A program made the position numbers and the translations under genes. This document shows, piece after piece, positions 15,830 to 30,335 of a DNA stretch of 64,000 nucleotides. Origin of the DNA: Globodera rostochiensis (lineage: Eukaryota; Nematoda; Chromadorea; Rhabditida; Heteroderidae); assembly GCA_018350325.1 (NCBI GenBank), contig JAEVLN010000060.1, forward strand, positions 59,973 to 123,972, given 5' to 3'. The notes beneath the pieces were generated by a model. The model had not been told where the DNA came from. It worked only from the letters and a program-made list of their open reading frames with translations, and did not search any database. Each line of letters starts with the position of its first letter. Positions within the stretch are counted from its first letter, which is position 1.

Positions 15830-17039
15830 CCACCACAGCATCACTTCAACGCATCTCGACGGAGGGAGGAAGGGATGTTGGCTTTGGATGGGGTTGTTTG
15901 TTGTTAGCACAACAAATCGTCGCATACTCAGCCTCTCCAACCATCGCATTCATCGTCTTCGTCCACTTTTGGCATTCGTCTTCGTATTCACACCTCCTCA
16001 GCGAAGGATGCCCTCCACTTCGGACGTTCCCCTCCCCCCCCCCCCCTTCACAAATATGCGCCACTTCAGCCAGCCAGCAATAGATGATGCACATCTACCG
16101 CAACAGCACGCCGGGATAAGTGGAATCCCGTCGCGATTAAATGGCACGCACGTAAATTATTTACGATTTAACAATTAAGTCAGTTAGACAGTCCGACGCT
16201 CACCTACAATAATGGAGCCAATGAACAGGCGGTTAGAAAAATAGCCGTATCGTATCGTGTAGTTTCACGTCTAAAATTCGTGTCAGACAAATCCGGATCA
16301 TCATATGTGGTGTTTTTTACTGTAGCATGCTTTATGCGATAAACTTGTTGAATACTATTCTTTTTTCAAAAAGAGGGGGGGGGGGGGTACCATCTAAATA
16401 ATACCCGAAAAAAGCATAAAAACGACAAAATTTGGCCCTAAAAATCAAAAAAATTTTCAAACCAAAAATGCACCCCTAAAAAAAAGACTTTTTCGTTGAC
16501 CAAAAATGCACCACCAAAGCGAAATTTTGTGAGAGGAAAATTAATAAAGATTGCCGAATGAAGGTTTTTAGTTTTAGCCCATTTTTTAATCAAAATTTGG
16601 CACTTTTGAGGGTTTTGGTCTCAATATTTTGGGGTTTTTGGTCAATATTTTAAGTCAATATTTCAAGTTACCCTTCCCCTCCCCACTCTTTCTTATCGTT
16701 CAATCATTTACGATCACATTTTGTCTGTTCCTCTTTTCAGCTTCATTCTTTCGTTTAACATCACTCACATTCCTAGTCCATACCATTCATTTCACTTACT
16801 CACTGTTTTCTTTGATGCTGAAAAGAATGTTCAACAGTTTAAATTGTTGTTTTTATAGACTAAAATGACAAAAATAACCAAAAAACCACTTCATAGGCTT
16901 TTTCATATGTTTTGAAATAATATGTAAAAGAATAGGGCCCGGATTTACATGCACCAAAAATGGCCAGAATTGCACCAAAAATGACTAATATGCATTTTTT
17001 AGAATTTTATTAGTAACTTTTATTTTTAACATTTTTACA
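15830..17039. other. Intergenic, AT-rich with dispersed short repeats
   Basis: From about 16360 the sequence is AT-rich and repeats the phrase CCAAAAATGCACC several times (16460-16510, 16950-16990); similar phrases recur near 19850. No gene is supported. Confidence 0.5.
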
Positions 17040-19326
<2,287 letters not shown>

Positions 19327-19689
19327 ATCTGACGAATATTCAGAATGACGAAGGATGTGAGAACGTCGTTCGGGAGTTTCAGATTGTCAGTGTAAACCCG
19401 GAGAATGTCTAAGTTAACGGCAGCCGAATATATATATAATCTTTGCTATTCACATTTCAAAGTGGCTTTCTTAATCTCAGCTATATTAGCAAATCGTTTA
19501 TTCTTCTTACCCCTACTTTCTCCCCTCCTTTATGTGCCAGGAAAAAACACTCCTCTTTTTTTGTAAACTTTTACTTAATGTTTTATTGTTTCCACATATA
19601 GTAAGTACATGCACGCACTACTAGAAAGATGTTTTTTGTGAAGTAAAATTTTTTAAAAATATTTTTGTGGGTGAAGAGGAGGTTAAAAG

Positions 19690-19835
19690 TCATAAAACAT
19701 GTTTCCGGAGGGTTTTCGGGGTCGCTGATCACTGTTCTGACATTTATTTTACCCAGTTTCGAACCCCGGACCCGAATGCGAACAATTTTCCGAAAATTCA
19801 AAATTTCCAAATTCAATTTTAGCCTAAAAATCATT
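19690..19835. repeat. Dispersed AT-rich repeat family, copy 1
   Basis: The word series GAACCCCGGACCCGAATGCG, then CAATTTTCCGAAAATTC and a run reading TTTAGCCTAAAAATC, is shared in diverged form with both arms of the foldback at 20140-20742 and with 21930-22120. Confidence 0.6.
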
Positions 19836-20139
19836 TAAAAAATATGAATGCACCACCGAATCGATATTTTTTAAAAAAAGAAATTTACACTATAGGGGAA
19901 TGGTTTGGATCCGATAAAAATGCTACCAATCATCCTCTAGTCGAAGCTTAAAATAGGCTTAAAAGGACGTTGGAGCAAAAATGGAACCTTAAATTTTTTT
20001 TAAATGAATACTGTGAATACATAGATACAAACAAGTGTATTTATTAAATATTAAAAATAATTTTTTTTAATTCACTTGTTTAGAGCCATTTTTTTCTTAA
20101 CAAACATTGTTAAAATTAAAATCTTTTAAAAAATTTATC

Positions 20140-20742
20140 GGTGGCGTCTGTCGGCACCGGCTACAGGTCCTTTCGACACTGGACGTTTCGACACTGGACA
20201 TTTCGACACTGGACGTTTCGACACTGGACATTTCGACACTGGACGTTTCGACACTGGACGTTTCGACACTGAGTTTTAAAAGTTGCCAAAAGGGTCTTTC
20301 ATAGAGTTTCTAGGCCGTAGAATCCGAGTCTGAGGTCCATTCCGACCCGATTTAGAACCCCAAACCCGAATTCGAACAATTTTTCGAAAATTAAAAAATT
20401 TTCAAAAAAACCAATTTCGCCTCAAAATCTTCAAGAAGCAAAAAATTACAACAAAAAGGCAAGCAGAGATCAAATTCACGCTTTTTTAAAGATTTTGAGG
20501 CGAAATTGGTTTTTTGAAAATTTTTGAATTTTCGAAAAATTGTTCGAATTTGGGTTTGGGGTTCTGAATCGGGTCGAAATGGACCTCAGACTCGGATTCT
20601 ACGGCCTAGAAACTCTATAAAGGACCCCTTTGGCAACTTTTAAAACTCAGTGTCGAGTCCAGTGTCGAAATGTCCAGTGTCGAAACGTCCAGTGTCGAAA
20701 TGTCCAGTGTCCAAATGTCCTGCAACGTCGGCACCGCCGACT
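20140..20742. repeat. Foldback element with about 260-300-bp inverted arms
   Basis: Left arm about 20140-20440, right arm about 20481-20742, loop about 40 bases. Outer parts contain a 15-bp tandem (TTCGACACTGGACGT), six to seven copies on the left and about four inverted copies on the right. Inner parts pair almost base for base over landmarks such as GTTTCTAGGCCGTAGAATCC / its complement. Transcribed, it would form a long hairpin. No coding capacity. Confidence 0.85.
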
Positions 20743-20829
20743 CTGCCCATCCCTAAAAACTTCAAAAAATTGCCAAATGTTTGATTGCAAATCTCTTAAC
20801 AAAATTGAGTCAAAAATTCAAAATTTTCT

Positions 20830-20880
20830 CGGCGGCGCCTATCTGCACCGCCGACCCCCCCCCCCCCCCCCCCCCCGCAG
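20830..20880. repeat. Dispersed repeat end shared with 51719-51800
   Basis: The block AAATTTTCTCGGCGGCGCCT followed by ATCTGCACCGCCGACC and a C run is found as its reverse complement at about 51719-51770, where the flanking GAATTTTTGACTCA also matches. It is therefore a member of a dispersed family. Confidence 0.6.
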
Positions 20881-21183
20881 AATTCTCAAAAAATTGCATT
20901 TGAATACCTCTGTTTGGGAAGAAAATTTGAAAAATATGCACATTCTCGTGAATAAATTGTTAAAAAAATATGTCCTTTGTTTGACCATCAAATTCTTTAT
21001 TTTTTATATCTTGTCCTTTATTTTACTTTGCACTTGGAGGTGATGAATTGGGTTGGTGATGAGATGGGATGGGGGAGACCCCAAGTAATAGTTGATGATT
21101 TCGGGGATATTTGAAATTGGAATAGGCTAAAGCATGTCCAATTCCTGACATAGGATAATTATTATAGTTTATTACGTCCATAC

Positions 21184-22711
21184 ATGGCTAATGTTGATTT
21201 GGCATTGGATGAAATTATCTCTAAATCTCGTCCTCCTCCACCAAAACAACAATCAGGCAAGCGTCCGTCTCGAATGAGTGAAGCAGGTCGTGTTGGGTTC
21301 GGTCAACGCAATTCATTTGGTACGCGACGTCTCAGTCGACCCGTGCCCGTGAATGACGACGTGGTCTGGATCAATATCGCCAACCTCCCTGACACTGTGC
21401 TCACTCAAGATCTTCAGGTATGACTACTGTTTTTTTCTGTTCTGGTTTAATCCTTGGGTTTAAGGAGCTTTTTGAGGACTATAATGTTTTTGGTATTGGT
21501 GTACATTACGACGAGTTTGGTGCGCATATGGGCACTGCTGATTTGTTTGTTGATGCTCCATCAGCACAGTCAATAATTCGGGATTTTGCTAACGTGGCTA
21601 TCGATGGTTCGGTTGCTAAAAAAATTAAAAATGAGAATTTTGGATAAACGTTAAATAAAAGGATTTGACATAAATTAAGGGAGCCAAATTCGCTTTGCTA
21701 TCGTCAGTGAGCAGGCCAACAATTCTGCTCAATTTGCGCGCAGTCGTCCGAAGAATACCGTCCCTTTTAATAACCGCCGCCGCGGCCAGCGATCGAATAG
21801 CGGACGTTCTTCCCGTACTTATTCACGGTTAAAGAATTGCTTTCTATTTAAAATACTTGGTTAAAATATTCAAAGGATCTTTTACAAAATGCAAAAATGA
21901 ATTTTCTGGCACTTTTTTAGGGGGGGGGGGCGTAGGATCCGAATCTAACCGCCATTTCGACCGATTCAAACCGTGGACCCGAATTCAACATTTTTTGGAA
22001 AACTCAAAATTTTAAATCAGTTTTCGCCTCAAAATCTTAAGAAATCACAAAATACAATTAAAGGGCAAGCAATGATCGAATTCATTCTTTCGAGGCCAAA
22101 ATTGATTTTTGGAAATTTTTAACGACAAAATATTCGATTTCGAGGGGGGGGGTATCAAGGGCGGAGCCAGGAATTTTTTTCGGGGGGGGGGCGATCCAAA
22201 AAGTCGATTCTTATGGGAGTTTTTTCCGTTTTTACTCCGTTTTGTTAAGCAATTTTTCCGAAAAAAGTTGAATATCACTATAAAATTCAAAAAATTTCCT
22301 TTTCGGGGGGGGGGCCGCCCCCCCCTGGCTCCGCCCTTGGGGGGTATTCAAAAAGTCAATTTTTCGGAGGAGGGAGGGGGGTTTAAATTTAATGAATTAT
22401 TCTGCTTGATCATTGTTTTTATATAATTCTTGTATGTAAGTCTATTGCCAAATTGTCTTTGTTGCCAAAGCGTCTGGATACCAAACGAAAATCGATCATT
22501 CCAGGTCTCGTTCTCCTCTTGCCCGTGAACGTCCTGGCAGAGTCGCATCTGCTGGAGGCGCTAAAAACAATTCGCAAAGAGCTAAGACTGCCGAAGAGTT
22601 GGACACGGAGTTGGAGCAGTACATGCGCGGAAATAAGGTGAACGTCATTCTTTAGCGAAGATAACCCTGCCTTTCCCCATTCAGCACCCCCGTATCAAAT
22701 TGGACTCATGA
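21184..22711 (+). CDS. aly-1: ALY/REF mRNA export adaptor, 5 exons
   Basis: RNA-binding adaptor of the TREX complex that links spliced mRNA to the NXF1 export receptor; nuclear. Exons 21184-21417, 21465-21606, 21680-21827, 22505-22637, 22685-22711 join in phase to about 227 residues, the normal length. N-terminal box MANVDLALDEII matches the conserved UAP56-binding motif. The RRM follows, with RNP2 VWINIANLP and RNP1-like GTADLFV. After it comes an Arg/Gly/Asn-rich linker (NNRRRGQRSNSGRSSR). The C-terminal box TAEELDTELEQYMRGN ends in the second UAP56-binding motif. The large intron 3 contains an AT-rich repeat copy and an intact MITE. The stop is only 319 bases before the Drosha start on the same strand. 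Which of the C. elegans aly paralogues it matches is not resolvable, so the symbol is a family label. Confidence 0.93.
21930..22125. repeat. Dispersed AT-rich repeat family, copy in aly intron 3
   Basis: Shares with the foldback arms the order GTAGGATCCGAATCTAACC, CGACC, GACCCGAATTC, TCGCCTCAAAATCTT and the phrase AAGGGCAAGCA. It adjoins the MITE on its left. Confidence 0.65.
22156..22339. mobile_element. Intact 184-bp MITE, hAT-like, in aly intron 3
   Basis: Terminal inverted repeats of 16 bases, CAAGGGCGGAGCCAGG at the left and CCTGGCTCCGCCCTTG at the right, are perfect. Both sides are flanked by the same 8 bases GGGGGTAT (22148-22155 and 22340-22347), the target-site duplication length of hAT elements. 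There is no open frame, so it must have been moved by a transposase elsewhere. Confidence 0.85.
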
Positions 22712-23030
22712 GTCAAATGGCGAATTCATCGGATGTGTCCCTCATGCGGATCTTTTTTTTCCTACGATTTAAATGGTTCACAACAGCTACCATAATTCGT
22801 TATCTTCCCTTTCATCTCAAAAATTCAGTTATGGACTGATGTATGTCTTTAACTTTATATTTTATCAGTTTGGACTTGATGTATGTCTTGGTACACTTTA
22901 TTTTTTGCTAAAAAAATGTTGTTACGTATTAAAAACTATTTATTGGAAAAGTACTTAAATGCAAAGTTAAATATTTTTGATGTAATCTTCTTTATATATT
23001 TTGGATGCTAATTACTATAAAAGCTAATAA

Positions 23031-26000
23031 ATGGAAAAATGCGAAGAAATTTCTGATGATGAGCCATCAACTTCGGCTAGGGCAGGTCAGTGGATTAGCC
23101 GACTAATCGCGTTGAAGTGGGGGGTCTCACCCACCAAGAAATATAATTATTCATTGGGAGCTTAAAAAATCGTCATAAATTTAAAGAGGCGCAGTTGAAC
23201 ACTGGCGAATGTTCGTTTTCTGCTTCATCCGACAGTGTGTCGCACAACAAAAAGTCTGAAGAATTGGAATTTACGGGGGCGATCGATTGGGCTGACAATG
23301 AGGTGGATCAGTGTCACTTCCCGAATCCTCTCGAAGCGGTCGGCGGAAGCGGCGTGACGGAGTCGGACAACGGACGCAATGGAATTGGCGAATCTCCGTT
23401 CTGGACTCAGTCCATTACGCCAGGGAAATTTTACAGAAGAGTACATAAAATTTTATTTTCAATTTGTGCTTAAAATAAACTTATTGAATGCGTCTGGCAG
23501 TTGTTGCCGACTTTATTCTCATGTCCAGGGCGACAATGTGGATGTGCTTAAAAGCTCAGTATGACATTGCGGGGTCTTTGGACCTCACGGATCGGCACAA
23601 TGCGCTCTCCGCTTTTTGAGTTCACATCCATCGATTAGTGCGCGCCCTCTTCTACCCCTTTCTTTGCTTTTACTCCGAAAGGAAAAATAAATGCCATTCG
23701 AACTGAACTTAATTGCCTCATTAGTTCTTTTACCTTAGAATCGTACGGGCGGACAATTTGGCACTTCGGCGCTGCACGCACTTCACAACGATTTTGAAAC
23801 GAAAGTTTTGCAAACGATTCGGGCTGCGAAATCAGAACAACCCAAGTCGTTGCCTTCACAAGTCGAAAATTTTCTTTACAAATGTATTTTTTATTTATTT
23901 ATATTTATTGTTTTTTAAAGTAGCAATGTTTAGGCAATTTGAATTCTCATCATTTGGACTCTGATGGCTCGTCCGCAAGCGATCGGACGACTTCGGAATC
24001 GAGCGAAGAGCACGAAGAACAGCGGGAGAATTGCGGGGATCGTACGTTTTTTTCAACAAAAAAAAAGCTAACATATCTCCAGGGCTGAAAGGGAGAAAAC
24101 GGAGAAATGGAAACCGAAAAAGTCACCAATGTTCATCCACTGCATCAAATAAGAGTGGCGGACCAGAGAAGAAATCATCGATGGCACAGAAAGAGGTTTT
24201 TTTTGGCACTTTACTCAAATACTTTTATTCATCAGATTCAACGCAAAAGGGACCATCCTGCCGCTTTGCATCCGGACATTGGATTTAATGAGTCCGGGCA
24301 ACTCAACGACGGGCCATTGTGCAAGTGTTCTTGGACTGCCAAACAGTCGGGCATACGACACGACAAATTCGTTGGTGAGCAGCAATCTTTGACCAAATGC
24401 CAGTGGAATTCGAGGTCGCTTTCCCGTAGGGCCTTTTTTCAGTGATTTTATCTTTTTTTCAGTTCTATCGAATGTCTTCACCATTACGTTCTGGTTGTTC
24501 AGCCAACACCCAGCGCCTTTTCGAGAAGACCAACGGCCATTCAATTGGACGGACATTGTTACGCATTCGACGGCTTTTCCATTTTCCTCCATCGGCCGCT
24601 GCCTGAACACTTTTCTCAAACGCCCATCAATCAGTGGACCAACGACTTTCAGCTGAGACTGGTGAAAGAAAACATGCCCGAAGTGAGTTGCTTGTAATTT
24701 TTGTTTAATTTCGAAATAATAGGGGTTTTGCTTAATTTAGAGTTTCACAGTCCGTGATCTTGAACTTTTCCATGCTTTCCTCTTCGAAGATTTATTGGAA
24801 TTGTACGACCTCAACCGTTTTTCGACTAATAATTTCGTTGATGGCGAAACGCAAGACGGTGACGAGTGTTCCTCCTGTCCTTTTTATCATGTTATGCCTA
24901 GATTTGCTCGCAAATTGCCGGGTCTGGGACTTAATCTCACTTATTTTTTATTTTTTCCTATTTTCAGAGGACGGCAAAGAGTTACTTCCAATGTCAACTG
25001 TTCTCGCCCATTTTGCTCGCGAATTTTCGCCGTTGTTAAACGACCAAATGGCCAATGCCTTTTGTAGGAATAAATCGGCCCTTGTCGAATTTGCCCTTCA
25101 GAAAAAGGGACAAATTTGTGTAAACCCCGCTAAAGTAAGTACCGAATGGGCCAAGAATTTACATCCTCACTTAGCGTCCGATGGCGATCAGAATGGACAT
25201 GATCGATGCTCACAGTCTGGACGGGACAAATCGGGACTTTTACCCACTGCTTGTCCATTTTGGCGTAAAACCGACTGCTTATGCCTTCTCAAAGAGGCCT
25301 CAGTTAGAGAGAACTTAAAAGGCACTTATGTTAATTTTACAAATGTTTCAGGTACCAAGATGCTTTGAAAAAACACATTAAAATCCGCAAGACTATGCTG
25401 ACAGGACGCAATAAAAATGTGCTGACCTCTGAGGAAAAGCGAACTTTGCGCGACAGTGAGGCCAATCTGCAGCAATTGAAGCAGGAATGCGTCACGCGAC
25501 GCGACACAACCATTCTCATAAACTCGCGGTTCTGTTGAAACTGCGACAATTTTTTAATTTTTCAAAAGTTCAGGGGTTTTTATTCGACCGGCCTTTACCC
25601 TGACATTGTTCAACACTCTCTGCTGCTGGTTTTGATGTGCCACCACATCCGTTTTCATTGTTCTTTAGGGATGTTGGAGAACGAACGTCTTGAATACGTT
25701 TTTAAGGCATTCTTCAGACTAAACACCTTCAGCACATTATATAATTTTTTTTTTCTCAAGAATCGAGCACTTTTGGAATTGGCGTTAATCCATCCTTCGT
25801 TTCGGGCCAATTACGGCACAAATTCGGACCATGCGAAGAATACGATCAACAATTGTGGGCTGAGAATGGGGAAAGGGCCGTTGAAAAGAAAGGGCAGAGA
25901 ACAACAAACAGTGGGAGCCATTCATGGAGGTAATCTGGAGAAAAAAACATGCGAGGTTGGAATTTTGGGGTTTATTGCATTTTTTTAAACAATTTTTTCC

Positions 26001-28240
26001 AAAGCGTATGCCCTCGATTCAGTTAATAAATGATTATTTTAATTATTAGCAATCCCTCAATTGTCCACCAAAAAGTCTGTTCAACAACAATCGACAAGAA
26101 AAAGGGGCATTCAGGCACTGATGGAGATAATGTCCATTCAAGGCAGCCAACAAGTGACAGAATCGCCTCTCAGGCACAATGAAAGGCCCGTTTTTTACCT
26201 AATACGGGGAATTACTGTATCAAAATTGTAAAATAATCAATTAAAAATTATCGGAAATTCAATTTATTCAGTGGAAGACTAATTAATAAATTGCCCTCCA
26301 CTTCCAGACTCGAGTTCCTTGGCGATGCCGTCGTGGAGTTTCTGACCACTATCCACTTGTTCTTCCTTTTCAGTGACCTCGACGAGGGCGGATTGGCTAC
26401 CTTTCGTTCCGCATTGGTAACAAAAAGTCAAAAGTATTTGTTCAATGACTTTCAGGTCCAAAATCGGCATTTGGCCACTTTAGCTGACCGATTCGAGCTT
26501 CACAAATTTATGGTTTACTCCCACGGCCCCGACCTTTGCCATGAGGCCGATTTACGGCACGCCATGGCAAATGCCTTTGAAGCTCTTATGGCCGCCATAT
26601 TTTTGGATTCGAATTTGGAGGAATGTGACCGGTACGAATGAGTTGGATTATTGTGATAGACTTTCAACTGGGAAACTGAATTTTGGTCATAATTGGATAA
26701 ATTAAGGATCTTTTCAAATGCACTGTTCAAAGATGACACATTGCTTAAGAAGCTTTGGACAACTCTGCCAGAACATCCGCTTAAAGTCAATTTTTTCAAA
26801 TTAATTAGAATGTTTCGTTTTCAGCGTAACAATCCCTTTGGCGATCGGCATCTGATTGAAAAAGTGCCCTGTTTGAGAATACTCGCCGATTTTGAAGAAT
26901 CAATCGGGATTCGATTCAAGCACATTCGTCTTTTGGCGAAGGCTTTTACTCGGCGCAATGTGCCGTACAACTATCTGACACTGTAAAATGGATTTGGTTT
27001 TGGGGTTATCTTGCTTTCGTTCGACTTTTCATCTGAAAGTTGAATGGTCCGCCATTTCTTCGCAATTCCACAGTTTGTGCAGTAATGGCTTTTTGTTTAG
27101 CGGAAACAATCAGCGTCTTGAATTCCTCGGGGACACCGTTTTGCAGGTATTCACATACTCATCTATTTCTAAAGGCATTTTTGCATGTCATCGCTTTCTG
27201 TCAATTAGTTGTTGACCACCGAGTACATCTACAAGCATTTCCCGCACCACCAGGAAGGACATCTTTCTTTGCTTAGGACCTGTTTGGTCAGCAATAAAAC
27301 ACAATCGTTCGTTTGCGACGAGTTGGCCATGACTCGCTATTTGGTTATACCTGAGGTTCTTTTCAATGGGAACATTGATTATGTGCATGACACTCAATTT
27401 TTGTCAATTCAGGCACTTCTCAGAAAGGGCACTCTCGCGCAGTTGAGGCTAAAGGACAAAGCCGATTTGGTAAAAATGCTTTTTGTTTAAATGTTAGTAA
27501 TTTTCTTTCAGAACGAAGCGTTTATCGGCGCTCTTTACGTCGACCGCGGATTGATTTACTGCCGCCAATTCTGTCGCACGTGCTTTTTCCCCCGACTCAA
27601 AGTACAAAAAAATAGGCAATCTAAAGAACGGATGGCTAAAAATTTGAAACTCTCATCAAGTTTTCATTTCGTTTGGGGAATGGAATTTCTCCTCCCCCCA
27701 CTCCATTCAAAACGGAGATCGGACTTTAAGGACCAATCGAGAATTCCCGAACTCTACTCGAAGATGAATATTGGATGATTAATGAATTATTCCTTCAAGT
27801 ATTTCATCATGACCCAGCGTTGGAATGACCCCAAGTCGCAGCTGCAGCAGTGCTGTCTTGCACTCAGAGAAGGCGGAAATGGCGACCCCGACATTCCAGA
27901 GTACAAAACAATTGGCGTCGAAGGCCCCACAAACACGCGGGTTTACCGAGTCGCTGTTTATTTCAGGTGGACAAGAATTCCATCAAATTTTAACACAAAA
28001 ATCCACAGAAATAAGCGCTTATCCGACGGAATGGGTTCGAGCGTTCATCAGGCTCAGATGCAAGCTGCTCAGAACGGACTGGAAAGCCATGCACATCTCT
28101 TCCCGAAATTCACGCCTAAATACAAAAGCATTCGAAACTCAATCAATGGCAGTCACCGAGCAGAGCCATTCGAATTAAATGGAAACGAACCGGATGGAGA
28201 AGGGTCGACGATATCGGTGGGAAAAAGTAATAAATGTTAA
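23031..28240 (+). CDS. drsh-1: Drosha, nuclear RNase III of the microprocessor, many exons
   Basis: Cleaves primary microRNA hairpins with its partner Pasha/DGCR8 in the nucleus. The N-terminus is acidic and Ser-rich (MEKCEEISDDEPSTS; HLDSDGSSASDRTTSESSEE near 23960). The central domain runs about 24220-25540: HPDIGFNESGQLNDGPLCKC, FTVRDLELFHAFLFEDLLEL, then FYPLLVHFGVKP. RNase IIIa covers about 25760-26640 with RLEFLGDAVVEFL, HAMANAFEALMAAIFLDS; RNase IIIb about 26830-27600 with NNQRLEFLGDTVLQLLTTEY and NEAFIGALYVDRGL. The acidic catalytic positions of both domains are present. A dsRNA-binding domain (WNDPKSQLQQCCLALREGG) follows about 27810-28100. An Asn/Gly/Glu-rich tail ends at 28240. Introns are mostly 40-60 bases. 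The exact N-terminal exon joins (23090-24190) are the least certain part. Confidence 0.93.
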
Positions 28241-28450
28241 ATAACAGTTAATTAAGAACTCCGCCCAAAAATGCACAAGAACTGATGTAGACGCCAAGAA
28301 TTTTGAATCGTCATGGAATTCCACCCCGAAATTCATAAACAATGAACTTCAGCCTCGGCATGGTCAAAAGAGGTCGAGAGGGGAGGAGAACGGAGATGGT
28401 GAGGATGCGTGTTGTGGCGGTGGGTTAAAACTTGACAATTTAAATTCAAA

Positions 28451-29017
28451 ATGACAGAGCCTTTCTTACACCCGAACGTGAAGAGACGCACAGTTTCTTT
28501 GGTTTTGGAGCGATCGAATGATTCGACAGGGAAGGGACTGAAAGATAAGGTGAACTAAATGAATTGAGAAGTTTGTTTGTTGGAGATAAGACAGACAATC
28601 GTTCATTTTGAGAGTTATTGGACCCCTCGACTCGAAGCCATTCAGCAAGCACTTCAGAAGAGTCGCCAACAGAACGCGGGGATTGGAACTGTGCACCATA
28701 AGTGGGACAGTACGCAGTCAAAAGTGATTTTTCGGTTTATTTAAATGTGCAAAATTCAAATTGACGTTTCAAAAATCGATCGTCCTTTCGGTTGACGAAC
28801 CCGTCCTGCAGAGCGCCGGGTCGCACTTTTTCTTCAACAACACGCCAACGCGTCACCGTTCAAAAGTATCCGGGGCGGAAGACAATGGAAGGTTTTGCGT
28901 AAAAAAGTAAGCCAATCGCTTTTCCTATTTTAGTCAGATGGGCGAAGCAAATTCGCCGCTTTTGCTGCCTCCCCCGCCGCCGCCCCCGAAACTTCTCCCA
29001 CCGTCGCCATCCTTTGA
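28451..29017 (+). CDS. Small unrecognised protein, 4 exons, downstream of Drosha
   Basis: Exons 28451-28549, 28595-28723, 28812-28898 and 28934-29017 join in phase at GT-AG sites into about 132 residues. None of the exons is long, and the minus-strand frames over them are longer but have no splice support. The protein starts MTEPFLHPNVKRRTVSLVLE and contains TIVHFESYWTPRLEAIQQAL, which has the look of a folded domain with an amphipathic helix. It ends in an Ala/Pro-rich tail. I recognise no family and see no signal peptide or membrane segment. The last intron may instead start at 28906, giving a Pro-rich end ([10 protein letters not shown]) in another frame. It begins 210 bases after the Drosha stop on the same strand, so it may be a downstream cistron. 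Confidence 0.5.
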
Positions 29018-29029
29018 CACCGAAATTTA

Positions 29030-30330
29030 AAAATCAAACCATTCAAAATCTCTCAGTCCAAGAAGCAACTTCGAAAGTGCCTTAAAGCATTAAATTGTCG
29101 AAAATGTTTTTACGTTATCATTCAAAAAGTTTCTTACCGAGCTGTTATCATTTGTAGGGCTGCGATTTATATGAAAATCCATATTCTTTCTGCGAACTTG
29201 AAACCATCGATTTTGTCATTTAACCGGAAGGGCATTTCCGCACAAATTCGTAATATAAACTTCTCTCACCCCAATGCCCGTCTACTATTTATAAGCATTT
29301 TTGTGCTATTTGGATCATTGGACTTAGAAGAATTTAAACATTTTCCTTGCATCGGTTGGCCAATTCAGCCGGCCACCATTTCCGATCGAGGGCGTTGTGA
29401 TCTGTTCGACTGCAATTTGCTCTCCGTTTTCCGCTCGCCCGTCGTCCACCGCCCTTCCGCCACCGCTTTTGGCCCTTCCTTCACTTCTTCCATCGAGTAT
29501 CCCTGCACCGCTTTTCTCCTGGCGGTGGCACCCCCTCTTCCCCTCCCCCTCCTCCTCTTGAATTCGGCCCAAATTTGAGACCATTCGTCGCCGACGGTCG
29601 TTTATTTGATTTTGCCGACGATGTGTGGCGGCAGAAAGAGACAACTTTGGCGGCGGGGGGGGGGAGGGAATGAGCCAAAAGACAACGTGACGAAAACTTT
29701 CTGAGGTCTTCGGCCCCGTTAAAAACAGTCCGTCGCCCCCCCCCCCTCCCTCAAAGGTCCACATTCTAATGTCTGACCCATCTACCTGGTGAACACTTTC
29801 TGGTTGATCAAAACCCAATGGCGGCATCGCTCCGATCACCGTCCGGTGGAGGAGGTGTCGCTGGCGTACTGTGCGCAATGCCTTCTGCTGCGCTCGCCTT
29901 CTCTCGGACGGGGATTTTCGGTCGGTTGTGCCGTTGTCGGGACACTGAGGAGAGAGAGCTTGCCAGCTGGTTGATTGGATTCGTTCGGTCACCTCAATCA
30001 GACTCTTGCGATGTTTAAAGCCTCCACAATGCTTCGTCCGCATCATTTTCCGCCTCATCGCGTTCATTTTCGCCGCAGCCATTTTTTGTTTTGGCGAAAT
30101 GGTCAGCCGACGATGGACAATGACCGACGAACGCAATTTGCCGCCCAAAAGACAAAGCCAATGCAAAGTGGAAAAGATGGACCAAGTCTAATAGAAAGAA
30201 TGGACAAAACTGAGTAACCCTTACTATTTGTGTTCGAAAAGTAACCTACGAGAAGTGCCGTGTTGAGCATCGACCACGAACAATGGCGTGAGGGAGAGGG
30301 GGTTGAGGCGTTGTGGAAGAATGGACAGCT
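29030..30330. other. Unresolved: long open frames on both strands
   Basis: A minus-strand frame is open from 30166 to 29324 and reads as a basic, Gln/Arg/Ser-rich protein with a Gly-rich stretch from a C run. Plus-strand frames (29789-30217, 29171-29578) overlap it. Neither strand shows a recognised domain or a clean exon structure, so I make no gene call. Confidence 0.3.
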
Positions 30331-30335
30331 CACGT

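Noticed and set aside
19740..19775. tRNA-like TTCGAACCCC word
   Set aside because: It is part of the dispersed AT-rich repeat; no acceptor stem, D-arm or anticodon arm can be drawn around it.
29324..30166. 280-codon minus-strand gene
   Set aside because: Overlaps sizeable plus-strand frames, includes a homopolymer-derived Gly run and lacks splice or domain evidence; left as unresolved.
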